Below, piece by piece: positions 7,426 through 15,990 of a stretch of 20,127 nt of DNA; position 1 is the first letter of the stretch, and every line of letters begins with the position of its first letter. Under the pieces are notes generated by a model that saw only the letters and a program-made list of their open reading frames with translations, was not told the DNA's origin and ran no database searches. The translations under genes and the position numbers were made by a program. Source of the DNA: an uncultured Bacteroides sp. (GTDB lineage: Bacteria > Bacteroidota > Bacteroidia > Bacteroidales > Bacteroidaceae); assembly GCA_900544075.1 (NCBI GenBank), contig UQTJ01000049.1, positions 1 to 20,127 of the forward strand. The letters run 5' to 3'.

Positions 7426-9258
7426 TTATTTTTTACTGCTCATTTCTACTGTAATTTTAGCTTTCCCACCTTGTGCAGGGCAGGCAATTTCTAACATCGT
7501 AATACCTTTAATTGGTTTTTCACCAGGGTAAGTATTATAGGCGGGGTAGGTCTGGAACGTAGCTCCTTCGGGCGAAAGAATTCGAAAATAAAATACTTTT
7601 TCGTCTTTTTGAAGCTGTGCTACTGAGCCATTTATTGTAACTTCGGCTTTTGTCGCTGCGGTCCAAAAAACGGTAGAGGATGTATTTCGTAGTTCCACTT
7701 CATCTTCTACTTCGATAGTATGGTCATTGATTAGCGTAAATTTACGGAACGCTTTGTGAGCCTGTACTTTGTATACTTCTGAGAGATCCAGTCGGGCATA
7801 GGGGTGTGCTGTATGCGTATTTTCTTCACATACGAAAGCCTTACCGTTGGCATATTGTGGTTGTCTGTCAATATTCAATGTATTATGTGAGAAGTTGTTG
7901 TTGCGGAAGTATTTCCAGCGGTCTCCTCCTGGTTTTCCATCCCAGAAGCCAGGTAAGGCGTAATCATCAGCCCCCAAGTCTTCTGTCCAGCACACACTAT
8001 CACTTTCGATGATAAATGTGCCGCAGTCCATCTGCTGGTGTGCCTGATTGGGCAGTCCGCCTTTGGCTACGAGGAAGACGGAGCCTTTTTCTTTTCGGTT
8101 TCCGTTAAGTACAACTAAATCGTTGATACTATTGTGGTATACTTCCAGTGACGGAATATTTTCGTTCTGAGTTGGGGATGCCGGATTGAACCAAGGCAAT
8201 GATAGAAAGAAAAGTTGGTGTATGGGTTGGTTTTGTTTGATAGTTTTTTCTATTTCTTTCCGGAACCATTCTGCTACTTCCGGTTGCTGATACCTCCGGC
8301 TGAAAAAGAAGAAGGCCGGTGTGTTCATAACTTCTTCAGTGCTGGCGTTCCCAAAGTTGAAACGTTGTCCGGAGGGAGTCAGCGTACGTTTATAGAAAAG
8401 AGCGGTACGTGATACTCCCGGTAGCTCTCCTATGCCTCCTTGGTCTCCCCCGTTGTCACTGACGGCTTTTAAATATAAAGAAAGATAACTATTAGTGTAT
8501 CCCCAGTAAGCAGGTCCTTCATAACACACTCCATCGGGGGCAAAGTGTTTCAGGCAGTTAGGCATGTAGCGAGCAGCATTTTCCAAGATTGTTGCTGTTT
8601 CCTTTGGATAATCTTCTGCTACGGCCAGTGCTCCCAAAGTCATTCCTGTATTACATACTACATTCCAGTTAGTTTCTCTTTTAGCCCAGCTTCCGGGACC
8701 GCCTTTCTCGTATTCCCGTAATACGTTGGAAATCGCATTTTTATAGATGCTTCCCTTGATTATTTTGCGGGTAGTTTCTGGAAGGGCATCGAACAGCCAG
8801 TCGTAAGCAATGGCGACGGCTGTGGTCATTTCTGCTGTGTCCAGATAATGTTTGGGATCCCAGTCCTTATAGCCGCAAACCCAGAGCAGTGTTTTGTTGG
8901 CTGCATCCAGGTATTTTTGTTCTCCATACAGACGGTAAGCTAATGAGAGAGTTCCCAAACGCAGTACGTAGGCTCTTGATGTCCAAAGCATGTTGCCATA
9001 CTTGTCCATTTTGTAAGGAATTTGTGGGGCTTCTGCTATGGAGTCCGCTTTTGTCTTGAGAAATGCGGCCAATTGTCTAGCCAGAGGGTCTTTCTTGATG
9101 AGTTTCTTTACGGCTTTTTCTTCGGTGGTCGTGAAGAGCAGCCGGGGGTGGTGGGGTTGTATCTCCGTTTTTCCGAAAGCGGAGAATACGCATAAGCAAG
9201 CAAAAATGAATGTGAGGATTTTGCTTGTAGTGTTTTGTTTTTCAGGATGATTTTTCAT
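7426..9258 (-). CDS. Heparinase II/III-like polysaccharide lyase
   Basis: This is a secreted, probably periplasmic protein of the heparinase II/III superfamily, whose members (PL12, PL15, PL17, PL21 and others) cleave uronic-acid-containing glycans by beta-elimination. A signal peptide spans about 1-30 (hydrophobic FIFACLCVFSAFG); a lipobox is not convincing. The N-terminal (alpha/alpha) toroid runs to about residue 370 and carries the NWN segment (197-199) and the EGPAYWGYT motif (247-255) with candidate catalytic Tyr251 or Tyr254. The C-terminal beta-sheet domain has AHQQMDCGTF (406-415) and SHNTLNID (457-464), the usual His-containing signatures. The 610-residue length fits. In place of the common H-x-H before the conserved Asp it reads H407-Q-Q409. 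It is the middle gene of the minus operon, 37 bases after the M60-like gene. Together with GH88 it points to a uronic acid substrate. The exact PL family cannot be assigned by eye. Confidence 0.85.
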   Translation of the reverse strand: MKNHPEKQNTTSKILTFIFACLCVFSAFGKTEIQPHHPRLLFTTTEEKAVKKLIKKDPLARQLAAFLKTKADSIAEAPQIPYKMDKYGNMLWTSRAYVLRLGTLSLAYRLYGEQKYLDAANKTLLWVCGYKDWDPKHYLDTAEMTTAVAIAYDWLFDALPETTRKIIKGSIYKNAISNVLREYEKGGPGSWAKRETNWNVVCNTGMTLGALAVAEDYPKETATILENAARYMPNCLKHFAPDGVCYEGPAYWGYTNSYLSLYLKAVSDNGGDQGGIGELPGVSRTALFYKRTLTPSGQRFNFGNASTEEVMNTPAFFFFSRRYQQPEVAEWFRKEIEKTIKQNQPIHQLFFLSLPWFNPASPTQNENIPSLEVYHNSINDLVVLNGNRKEKGSVFLVAKGGLPNQAHQQMDCGTFIIESDSVCWTEDLGADDYALPGFWDGKPGGDRWKYFRNNNFSHNTLNIDRQPQYANGKAFVCEENTHTAHPYARLDLSEVYKVQAHKAFRKFTLINDHTIEVEDEVELRNTSSTVFWTAATKAEVTINGSVAQLQKDEKVFYFRILSPEGATFQTYPAYNTYPGEKPIKGITMLEIACPAQGGKAKITVEMSSKK

Positions 9259-9295
9259 TTGTCTATGCTATTAAATTATGTAAGATGCTTCGTAT

Positions 9296-10828
9296 TTAGT
9301 CACTCAGCCGTGTGATATCCTTTTGAGGTTTTGGATAATGTTTTGAGGCAATATATTCTTTTGTGTCTTCCACCATTTGTGGAGTCACATCAAAATTATA
9401 GTCAGCATAGTCGCCTATATGAAATTTACCGGTTTCAAAGAATCCCCAGGCTTGGAAGAAATCGGTCAAGTCGGTTTTCAGTAAATCGCAGGACACTTTG
9501 GCGAATTCATACATATTGTGAATGGAAGCGTTTCCCGTACCTTTGTGGGGGTGGTTTCGCATATATTCCATCAAGTCAGCGTAAAAATCGTTGTATCCCT
9601 TTTCTTTAGCATATAAGTATAGTTGCCAGAATGGTACCAACTTTTGAAATGGATCACCCACGCACATGATGAATGGTTTCTTTTCCGCCTCAAGCACTTC
9701 TTTAAATGCTTTGTCGTAGTTTTTTGATTTTGACAAGCGGCTGGGTTGTCCTGCGAGTGTGGCCACATACATGGTGAACAGGTTGTTACTTACTTCTGTC
9801 ATACCTCCCCAAGTGAGTTGTGGACTCATCTGCATAACGTGTCCGATTTCATGATTTACTCCCCAGTCCTTGTAGATGTCCGGCCCTAATGCTGATTTCA
9901 TGGTGCTTTCATTACCGAGGAAGGCTACACCATCACCGTCGCGGAACATGAAATAGTTGAAGTTGACACGGGCTAGAATTCGCTTTTCGGGTACACGGTT
10001 GTATTTTAAAGCTCCACAGAACTCATACTGCTGAGTCATGATTTGATCGTATGCCTGAGCTAGCTCCTTACCTTTTCCATAATCGAATTTTTTCAGGAAC
10101 TCTACAGGATAGGCAAGTTGCATGTAGCGGGTTTTGACATCCATTACCGGACTGACGGCCTGATCAAGAAGCTTGTTCCAATCTTCATTTGTTTGTGTCT
10201 CGGCATCAAAGTAGCCGTTTACTTTTCCTGTCACAAAATGGATTGTAACACCAGGGGCAGTTTCAGGGTCATCGGCAAAGTAGTCTATGTAGACATTTCC
10301 GGATTTTTCTACATGAATCACGTTGACTCCTTCATGCAAGGCAATGACCTGCTTTTTCAGCTCCCATCCTTCCGGATCTTTGGTGGGGGCAAATCCTGGT
10401 GTAGGCTGTCGCATCCAGTCTGGAATCAGCAGGTTGATTTCTCTTCCGTGCATGTCGCCTACCAATACTACATTCTCTCCTTTCTCCAGATACATACCGG
10501 TGATGTTTTCATAACGGCTATATCCGTCTGATAACTTTAGTTTGTTTTGGAGGATTTTGTTGGAAGCTATTGGCCTGTAAGTTTTCAACCGGTATTCTTT
10601 CTGATAGTTCCCCTCTATCATGTTTTCGGCAAGTTGCCTCATTAAGGGACTACGGAAATTGGTTAATTGTTTTTTCTTGAAATTGGGGGCAAGCTGCGAG
10701 GCTTCCCATCCGTTGAAAAATTCCAAGTCTTTCAGAATTTCTTGTGTAGAATACGAGGGCTCTTGTGCAAGAAGTACACTTCCGATACAGCAGTAAGTTG
10801 CCAATGTCCATGTGCGTAATGTTTTCAT
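9296..10828 (-). CDS. M60-like (enhancin-type) zinc metalloprotease
   Basis: This secreted peptidase is related to the M60/enhancin family (gluzincin fold), known in gut bacteria for cleaving heavily O-glycosylated proteins such as mucins. A signal peptide precedes Gln22 (GSVLLA-Q). A beta-rich region (about 100-200) holds the family pattern TGMYLEKGENVVLV (110-123). The catalytic core holds the zinc site H326-E-I-G-H330, followed after 14 residues by the third ligand Glu345 in GGMTEVSNN, fitting HExxHx(8,28)E. At 510 residues it is compact: I see no added CBM32-type module, unlike many mucin-acting homologues. As first gene of the minus operon it lies directly under the divergent promoter, 231 bases from susC. 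Its place in a PUL suggests that the target glycan is attached to a peptide. The family is secure. The substrate could be host, plant or bacterial glycoprotein. Confidence 0.88.
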   Translation of the reverse strand: MKTLRTWTLATYCCIGSVLLAQEPSYSTQEILKDLEFFNGWEASQLAPNFKKKQLTNFRSPLMRQLAENMIEGNYQKEYRLKTYRPIASNKILQNKLKLSDGYSRYENITGMYLEKGENVVLVGDMHGREINLLIPDWMRQPTPGFAPTKDPEGWELKKQVIALHEGVNVIHVEKSGNVYIDYFADDPETAPGVTIHFVTGKVNGYFDAETQTNEDWNKLLDQAVSPVMDVKTRYMQLAYPVEFLKKFDYGKGKELAQAYDQIMTQQYEFCGALKYNRVPEKRILARVNFNYFMFRDGDGVAFLGNESTMKSALGPDIYKDWGVNHEIGHVMQMSPQLTWGGMTEVSNNLFTMYVATLAGQPSRLSKSKNYDKAFKEVLEAEKKPFIMCVGDPFQKLVPFWQLYLYAKEKGYNDFYADLMEYMRNHPHKGTGNASIHNMYEFAKVSCDLLKTDLTDFFQAWGFFETGKFHIGDYADYNFDVTPQMVEDTKEYIASKHYPKPQKDITRLSD

Positions 10829-10853
10829 GTTCTTATAGTATTTTGAATAGATA

Positions 10854-10861
10854 CAAAAATA
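10854..10861 (-). promoter_or_regulatory. Candidate -7 box of the minus-strand enzyme operon
   Basis: Read on the minus strand, the octamer tatttttg matches TAnnTTTG exactly, 26 bases before the M60-like ATG. No TTTG is present at the expected -33 distance, which suggests the promoter needs an activator, plausibly the HTCS. The heptamer tttggac on the minus strand (10900 to 10894) begins 39 bases upstream of this box. Confidence 0.55.
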
Positions 10862-10893
10862 GGACTAAATCAGAGAAAAGAGGGGGCTTCGTT

Positions 10894-10900
10894 GTCCAAA
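10894..10900 (-). promoter_or_regulatory. Candidate activator half-site, minus operon
   Basis: The minus strand reads tttggac here, starting exactly 39 bases before the -7 box at 10861. The same heptamer lies at the same distance before the susC -7 box (10986-10992). The role as an HTCS binding site is inferred from this symmetry only. Confidence 0.35.
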
Positions 10901-10985
10901 TCAAGCTACATTTCTGTGTAAGGTTCTGATTTTAAGTATTTCGCTTAGTGTTAAAACTCAAAGACTAGACAGACGTGTGTTTTTG

Positions 10986-10992
10986 TTTGGAC
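10986..10992 (+). promoter_or_regulatory. Candidate activator half-site, susC operon
   Basis: The plus strand reads tttggac here, starting 39 bases before the -7 box at 11025, mirroring 10894-10900. The heptamer also occurs inside two coding regions (549-555, 14292-14298), as expected by chance in 20 kb, so the matched spacing is the evidence, not the word itself. Confidence 0.35.
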
Positions 10993-11024
10993 GCAAATGT
11001 ATCCTGTCTGATGGATGTATTTTC

Positions 11025-11032
11025 TAGTTTTG
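11025..11032 (+). promoter_or_regulatory. Candidate -7 box of the susC operon
   Basis: The octamer tagttttg fits TAnnTTTG exactly and is 28 bases before the susC ATG. The expected -33 region (around 11000-11004) has no TTTG, again consistent with activator dependence. Confidence 0.55.
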
Positions 11033-11059
11033 CACAAAACCTTAAAATAATTAAGTTTT

Positions 11060-14000
11060 ATGTATCAATCTAAAAAAGAAAAACGCACGTCGTATGGAAG
11101 CCTTTCTTGTTGGCTTTTGGGAGGAGCTTTGTGTTGGATAGGCAGCACAGCTTATGCTGAATCTTTTTCTTCTATGGAAAAACTTTCAGATTCTTCTTAT
11201 ATGGTATTGCAACAAAGTGGTCGTGTTGTGACTGGAACCGTAACGGACAAAGCTGGTGAACCGATTATCGGTGCAAATGTATTAGTGAAAGGAACCTCTC
11301 AAGGTATTATCACCGATTTGGATGGTAACTTTACGCTAAATAACGTACAAGAGAATGCGGAATTAGTCATTAGCTACATTGGTTATAAGGAACAGACCAT
11401 CAAGACTGGAAATAAAACTAATTTTACAGTTAAGCTGGCTGAAGATACGGAGTTGATAGATGAAGTGGTAGTGGTAGGTTATGCTTCCCAGAAAAAGGTG
11501 AACTTGACAGGTTCTGTATCTTCAGTCGATATGGGAGAAATTGCAGAGAAACGTCCGATTACCAACCTTTCTTCTGGATTAGCAGGTATGGCTGCCGGTG
11601 TGTCTGTTACTTCTTCAAGCAATAAACCGGGGGATGATAATGGAAGTATTCTAGTACGTGGTCAAGGTACCCTGAACGATTCTTCTCCTTTGGTGATTAT
11701 CGATGGTGTGGAAAGTAATATCAATACAGTGGCTCCTCAGGATGTGGAAAGCATGACTGTATTGAAAGATGCCGCTTCGGCTTCCATTTACGGTTCACGT
11801 GCTGCTAATGGAGTTATTTTGATAACAACCAAGAAAGGAAAACAGGGAAAGGTTAATATTGATTATACAGGCTATGTTTCTTTGGAATCTATTGGCAAGA
11901 CGATTGATCCAGTGTCAGATTATGCTACTTATATGGAATTGATGAACGAAGCCTATGTAAATAGTAATAAACCTGCACGTTTTTCTGAAGAAACTATTAA
12001 GGCCTGGAGAGATGATGCTGGGCAAAATCCTTTGAAATATCCGAATACAAACTGGATAGATGAGGTGTTCCGTACTGGAGTGGCAACAAACCATAATTTA
12101 TCTGTAAGCGGCGGTTCGGAAAAGGCATCTTATTATACCTCTTTTGGATATAATAACAATCCGGGTGTGATGGAAAATGCCGGTTATGAAAGATATAGTT
12201 TTCGTACTAATTTGGAACTTCGTCCGACTAAATGGTTGACCTTAGGAACTCGTTTAAATGGCTATTTGGCCAATATTGATATGGGACAAGACCGTGTGGA
12301 TGATGTGTTCACATACGGAGTGGCCAGTACACCTGGCATGGTGCTGCGTCATGACGGACGGTTTGGTGGTATGCAGAATCCGGAGGATGACCCTCAGGCA
12401 AATAATCCATTGCAAAAACTATACCGGGAAATCGGAGAAAAAAAGGAGCGCAATTTCAAGGCACAGTTTTTTGGAACAATTACTCCTTTGAAAGGACTGA
12501 GTATCTCTGGCTCGTATTCATACGAATTGACCGATAAGGACAATTGGAAAAAGACGAATCTGCTTGATATGTGGAACTTTGCCACAGACCAGATTGTGCA
12601 GAAGGACAGTCGTCGGGATTATGTGTCTAATGACAACCGGAAGATAGAACGTATCTTTATGGATGGAGTGATACGTTATGAAAACAGATTCCTGGATAAC
12701 CGTTTGGATTTGAATGCGATGTTTGGTGCCAGTCAGGAAATGCGGCGTGACCGTAGTTTCAGTGCCCAGCGCTATGACTGGGTTGATTCTTCTGTGGATG
12801 TGATTAATGGTGCTACAGGCGAATCAACTACAAGTGGTTCTCATTCGGAATGGGCTATGCGCTCTTTCTTCGGACGTATTAACCTGGGATGGGCAGATAA
12901 GTATTTGTTAGAATTGAATTTGCGTGCAGATGCTTCTTCTCGTTTTACAAAAAATAATCGCTGGGGATATTTCCCGTCTGTTTCTGCAGGTTGGCGTATG
13001 GATCAGGAAGCATTCATGGAAGGTACAAAAGGATGGTTGGATGCCTTGAAGTTACGTGCATCTTACGGTGAATTGGGAAATAATTACCTGGCATCTGAGT
13101 ATCAGTCTGTTCCTTCTTATGCTCAGGCTAATTATGTGTTAAACGATGGACTGCAAATTGGTATGGCACAGACATCGTTGGCCAATATAAACTTGACATG
13201 GGAAAGTACGGCAGTGACTAACGTGGCTGCAGATTTTGCTGTTTTGAATAACCGTCTGTCAGGTACATTGGAATACTTCTATAAAAAGACTTCGGATATT
13301 TTGATTAATTTGCCTGCACCGCTGGTACATGGTGATGCTTCAATTCCTACTCAAAATAGTGCGAAAGTCGTAAATAAAGGCTTTGAACTGACATTGAATT
13401 GGGCTGATAAAATTAATGACTTCCATTACAATGTAGGCATGAACATGACTTTCGTAAATAATAAGGTGACGAAGTTTAAAGGAGATGAACCTAGCATTAG
13501 TGGAAGTAAGATGATAAAAGAAGGTTATCCAATCAATGTACAGTATATATTGGTGGCCGACCGTATCGTACAGACACAAGAGGACTTGGATTATGTGCAG
13601 TCTTTGGTAGATAATGCTCCTATAGGAAAAGATGGTAAACAGGTAAATCCTTTCCAAACATATAAAAGACCAGAATTAGGAGATGTATTATATAAGGATA
13701 TGGATGGAAACGGTATCTTTAATGATGATGACCGAGTACCTTTAGGCTATGGCGACACTCCTCGTTTGATGTATAACTTTACATTAGGATTTGATTGGAA
13801 GGGTTTTGATTTCTCTACCGTGCTTTCTGGTACAGGTAGCCAGAAAGAGGTATATACTACCATGCGTTCTACTTATGTAACTTATGGAAATCAAATTAGT
13901 CAGGAAGTTGCAGATGGATGTTGGCATAAGGGAGTTACAGATGCTACTTTCCCAAGATTGTTGACAGGAGATGGACGTAATACCCGTGCTAGTACGCTTT

Positions 14001-14221
14001 GGCAGACAGATAAGCGGTATTTTAAAATTCGCAATATCCAGTTGGGATATACACTGCCTGAAAAATGGGTGAAAGCAGCTTCCCTGAGCAGGGTACGTTT
14101 GTTCTGTAGTTTGGAAAACTTCTTTACTTTCACTGATTATGCTGGTATGGATCCGGAGACAAATAAATTTACTTATCCTTCCATGCGTCAGGCATCATTC
14201 GGACTTAATGTGTCATTTTAA
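11060..14221 (+). CDS. susC-like: SusC-like TonB-dependent outer-membrane transporter
   Basis: This outer-membrane channel imports oligosaccharides or glycopeptides into the periplasm with energy from TonB, acting with the SusD lid encoded next. A signal peptide ends about residue 33 (STAYA). A carboxypeptidase-regulatory-like domain spans about 57-130 (VTGTVTDKAGEPIIGANV, then LDGNFTL and ISYIGY), followed by the TonB-box-like DEVVVVGY (134-141). The plug domain follows from about 147, with LVRGQGTLNDSSPLVIIDGV and SIYGSRAANGVILI as typical SusC-family signatures. The rest is a 22-strand barrel ending in FGLNVSF with the C-terminal Phe. At 1053 residues it is full length and uninterrupted. 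It is the first gene of the plus operon, with susD 14 bases downstream. Specificity cannot be read from the sequence. The gene symbol denotes the family, not the starch system. Confidence 0.97.
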   Translation: MYQSKKEKRTSYGSLSCWLLGGALCWIGSTAYAESFSSMEKLSDSSYMVLQQSGRVVTGTVTDKAGEPIIGANVLVKGTSQGIITDLDGNFTLNNVQENAELVISYIGYKEQTIKTGNKTNFTVKLAEDTELIDEVVVVGYASQKKVNLTGSVSSVDMGEIAEKRPITNLSSGLAGMAAGVSVTSSSNKPGDDNGSILVRGQGTLNDSSPLVIIDGVESNINTVAPQDVESMTVLKDAASASIYGSRAANGVILITTKKGKQGKVNIDYTGYVSLESIGKTIDPVSDYATYMELMNEAYVNSNKPARFSEETIKAWRDDAGQNPLKYPNTNWIDEVFRTGVATNHNLSVSGGSEKASYYTSFGYNNNPGVMENAGYERYSFRTNLELRPTKWLTLGTRLNGYLANIDMGQDRVDDVFTYGVASTPGMVLRHDGRFGGMQNPEDDPQANNPLQKLYREIGEKKERNFKAQFFGTITPLKGLSISGSYSYELTDKDNWKKTNLLDMWNFATDQIVQKDSRRDYVSNDNRKIERIFMDGVIRYENRFLDNRLDLNAMFGASQEMRRDRSFSAQRYDWVDSSVDVINGATGESTTSGSHSEWAMRSFFGRINLGWADKYLLELNLRADASSRFTKNNRWGYFPSVSAGWRMDQEAFMEGTKGWLDALKLRASYGELGNNYLASEYQSVPSYAQANYVLNDGLQIGMAQTSLANINLTWESTAVTNVAADFAVLNNRLSGTLEYFYKKTSDILINLPAPLVHGDASIPTQNSAKVVNKGFELTLNWADKINDFHYNVGMNMTFVNNKVTKFKGDEPSISGSKMIKEGYPINVQYILVADRIVQTQEDLDYVQSLVDNAPIGKDGKQVNPFQTYKRPELGDVLYKDMDGNGIFNDDDRVPLGYGDTPRLMYNFTLGFDWKGFDFSTVLSGTGSQKEVYTTMRSTYVTYGNQISQEVADGCWHKGVTDATFPRLLTGDGRNTRASTLWQTDKRYFKIRNIQLGYTLPEKWVKAASLSRVRLFCSLENFFTFTDYAGMDPETNKFTYPSMRQASFGLNVSF

Positions 14222-14235
14222 ATAAGATTTGTGAT

Positions 14236-15951
14236 ATGAAAAAATATATATTATTGTTCGCTGCTGCGGGGTTGCTTACTGGCTGTTTTGATTTGGACCA
14301 GCTTCCGCATGATAAGTTGAATTCGGGAACGTTTTGGAAAACGGAAAATCATGCTCATCAGGGAATGATGAGTATTTATAACCAGATGAAAAAAGAAAAC
14401 GTATTTGGAGCGTATTTCTGGCAAGATGGACTGGGAGAGATTGGGTATGGAATGAACGAAACTGTGATAGAAGGCACTTATACAGACCGTACCTCGGTGA
14501 TAGAAAATAAATTTAAAGATACGTATGGAGGTATTGCACGGGCGAATGCTTTGCTTCGGAATATTGATGGAGTAGATATGCCGGAAGAACAAAAAGCCAT
14601 CTATAAGGGAGAAGCTAAATTTATGCGTGCATTGTATTATTTCCATCTGTTAGATTTTTATGGTGGGGTACCTTTGTATGATGAAACTACCGTAGCAGAA
14701 GAAGAGTATATGGAGATGAAGAAACCTCGTTCTACTGTAGAAGAAACACGGAAGTTTATTTTGGATGATTTGCAGGAAGCTATCAATGTGTTGCCGGTGC
14801 ATTGGGAACAGACGGAATACGGGCGTGCTACCCGAGGAGCTGCTGTTGCTTTACGAGGAAAAGTGAAACTGTATGCAAAGGATTATCCTGGAGCTGCGGC
14901 CGACTTTGAAGAAATTGTAAATGACCCGGATGGAAGAGGATATAATTATGGATTGTATCATAGTTATGCTAAATTGTTTACACCAGAAGGAGATTCCAGC
15001 AATGAAATGATTTTTGCTATTCAGAATATGGGAGGGACAGGAACAGAATATGGAATGGCCTTTGGCCTTCGTCTGGGAAGCCGTTCTTCCTATGGAGGTG
15101 GATGGAATAACTGTATTCCTACCGATATATTGGCAGATATGTATGAGAACAATGACGGGTCTCCTTTTAGTTGGGAAGATTGGATTCCAGGATTTACTTC
15201 TTCACCGGCAATTCAGAAAGAAACCTTTTTAGCTACTTTGAGTGAAGAGGATGGAACGGTTGCGCAATATCCTAAAAAGAAAGACATGCTTCGTCAAATG
15301 TATGAGCAGCGTGACCCAAGAATGGAGATGACATTGATTACTCCTTATTCTCAGTATTATGGATGCAATGGAACAGTTCCGAAAATGATGGAGTTTGTAG
15401 TGGCTCCGGGTACCAATGAGAACAAAGGGCAAATCCGCAACAATCGTGGTTGGTATGATTATCTGTGGCGGAAATTTGTGCCAGAAGGTGACATGAATGG
15501 TACTTTGACCAATCGTGAACATGTGCCTATTAATTTCCCGTTGATTCGTTATGCAGATGTATTGCTGATGCTGGCTGAATGTTATAACGAAATGGACAAA
15601 TCTGATGAGGCTATTGCATTGATTAATCGTGTTCGTAATGAACGTGATGATGTAAAGATGCCTTCCTTATCAAGAACTGGTGGACCAGATTATTTGAGAG
15701 CTTCTACTAAGGAGGAGATTTTTGAACGTATTGTGCATGAAAGAGCGATTGAGTTAGCATGTGAAGGACACCGTTTTGGGGATTTAAAACGCTGGGGACT
15801 CTGCGAGGAAAAATTGAATTTCACTTATGATGATCTTTTAGGAGGGCCTCGTTATAATCGTGTGTTTAATGAACGTGATTACTTATGGCCTCTTCCGGCA
15901 AAAGAATATGAGAGTAACCCTAATCTGGGAGAACAAAATCCTGGATGGTAA
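14236..15951 (+). CDS. susD-like: SusD-like surface glycan-binding lipoprotein
   Basis: This cell-surface lipoprotein captures the glycan and closes over the SusC channel. The signal peptide has a lipobox LTGC with lipidated Cys17, followed by an acidic stretch (FDLD) of the kind associated with surface export in Bacteroidota. The N-terminal SusD region includes FWKTENHAHQGMMSIYNQM; TPR-like helices include KFMRALYYFHLLDFYGGVPL; and the C-terminal RagB/SusD region has RYADVLLMLAECYNE, ERAIELACEGHRFGDLKRWG and the closing YLWPLPAKEYESNPNL...NPGW, all family hallmarks. The 571-residue length is normal. It is co-transcribed with susC (14-base gap), and GH88 follows after 39 bases. It is the only gene in the window with a convincing surface lipoprotein signal. 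Confidence 0.97.
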   Translation: MKKYILLFAAAGLLTGCFDLDQLPHDKLNSGTFWKTENHAHQGMMSIYNQMKKENVFGAYFWQDGLGEIGYGMNETVIEGTYTDRTSVIENKFKDTYGGIARANALLRNIDGVDMPEEQKAIYKGEAKFMRALYYFHLLDFYGGVPLYDETTVAEEEYMEMKKPRSTVEETRKFILDDLQEAINVLPVHWEQTEYGRATRGAAVALRGKVKLYAKDYPGAAADFEEIVNDPDGRGYNYGLYHSYAKLFTPEGDSSNEMIFAIQNMGGTGTEYGMAFGLRLGSRSSYGGGWNNCIPTDILADMYENNDGSPFSWEDWIPGFTSSPAIQKETFLATLSEEDGTVAQYPKKKDMLRQMYEQRDPRMEMTLITPYSQYYGCNGTVPKMMEFVVAPGTNENKGQIRNNRGWYDYLWRKFVPEGDMNGTLTNREHVPINFPLIRYADVLLMLAECYNEMDKSDEAIALINRVRNERDDVKMPSLSRTGGPDYLRASTKEEIFERIVHERAIELACEGHRFGDLKRWGLCEEKLNFTYDDLLGGPRYNRVFNERDYLWPLPAKEYESNPNLGEQNPGW

Positions 15952-15990
15952 TATAGACAGAGTATTATTTGATAAATTGACACTAAAACC

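Noticed and set aside
7426..9258. Lipoprotein signal on the heparinase-like protein (Cys21 or Cys23)
   Set aside because: The residues before each Cys do not fit a lipobox (Phe-Ala-Cys, Cys-Leu-Cys), and a normal signal peptidase I site (SAFG-K) follows.
15952..15990. Separate promoter for GH88
   Set aside because: The 39-base gap has near matches to TAnnTTTG but no exact one, and the spacing fits co-transcription with susCD.
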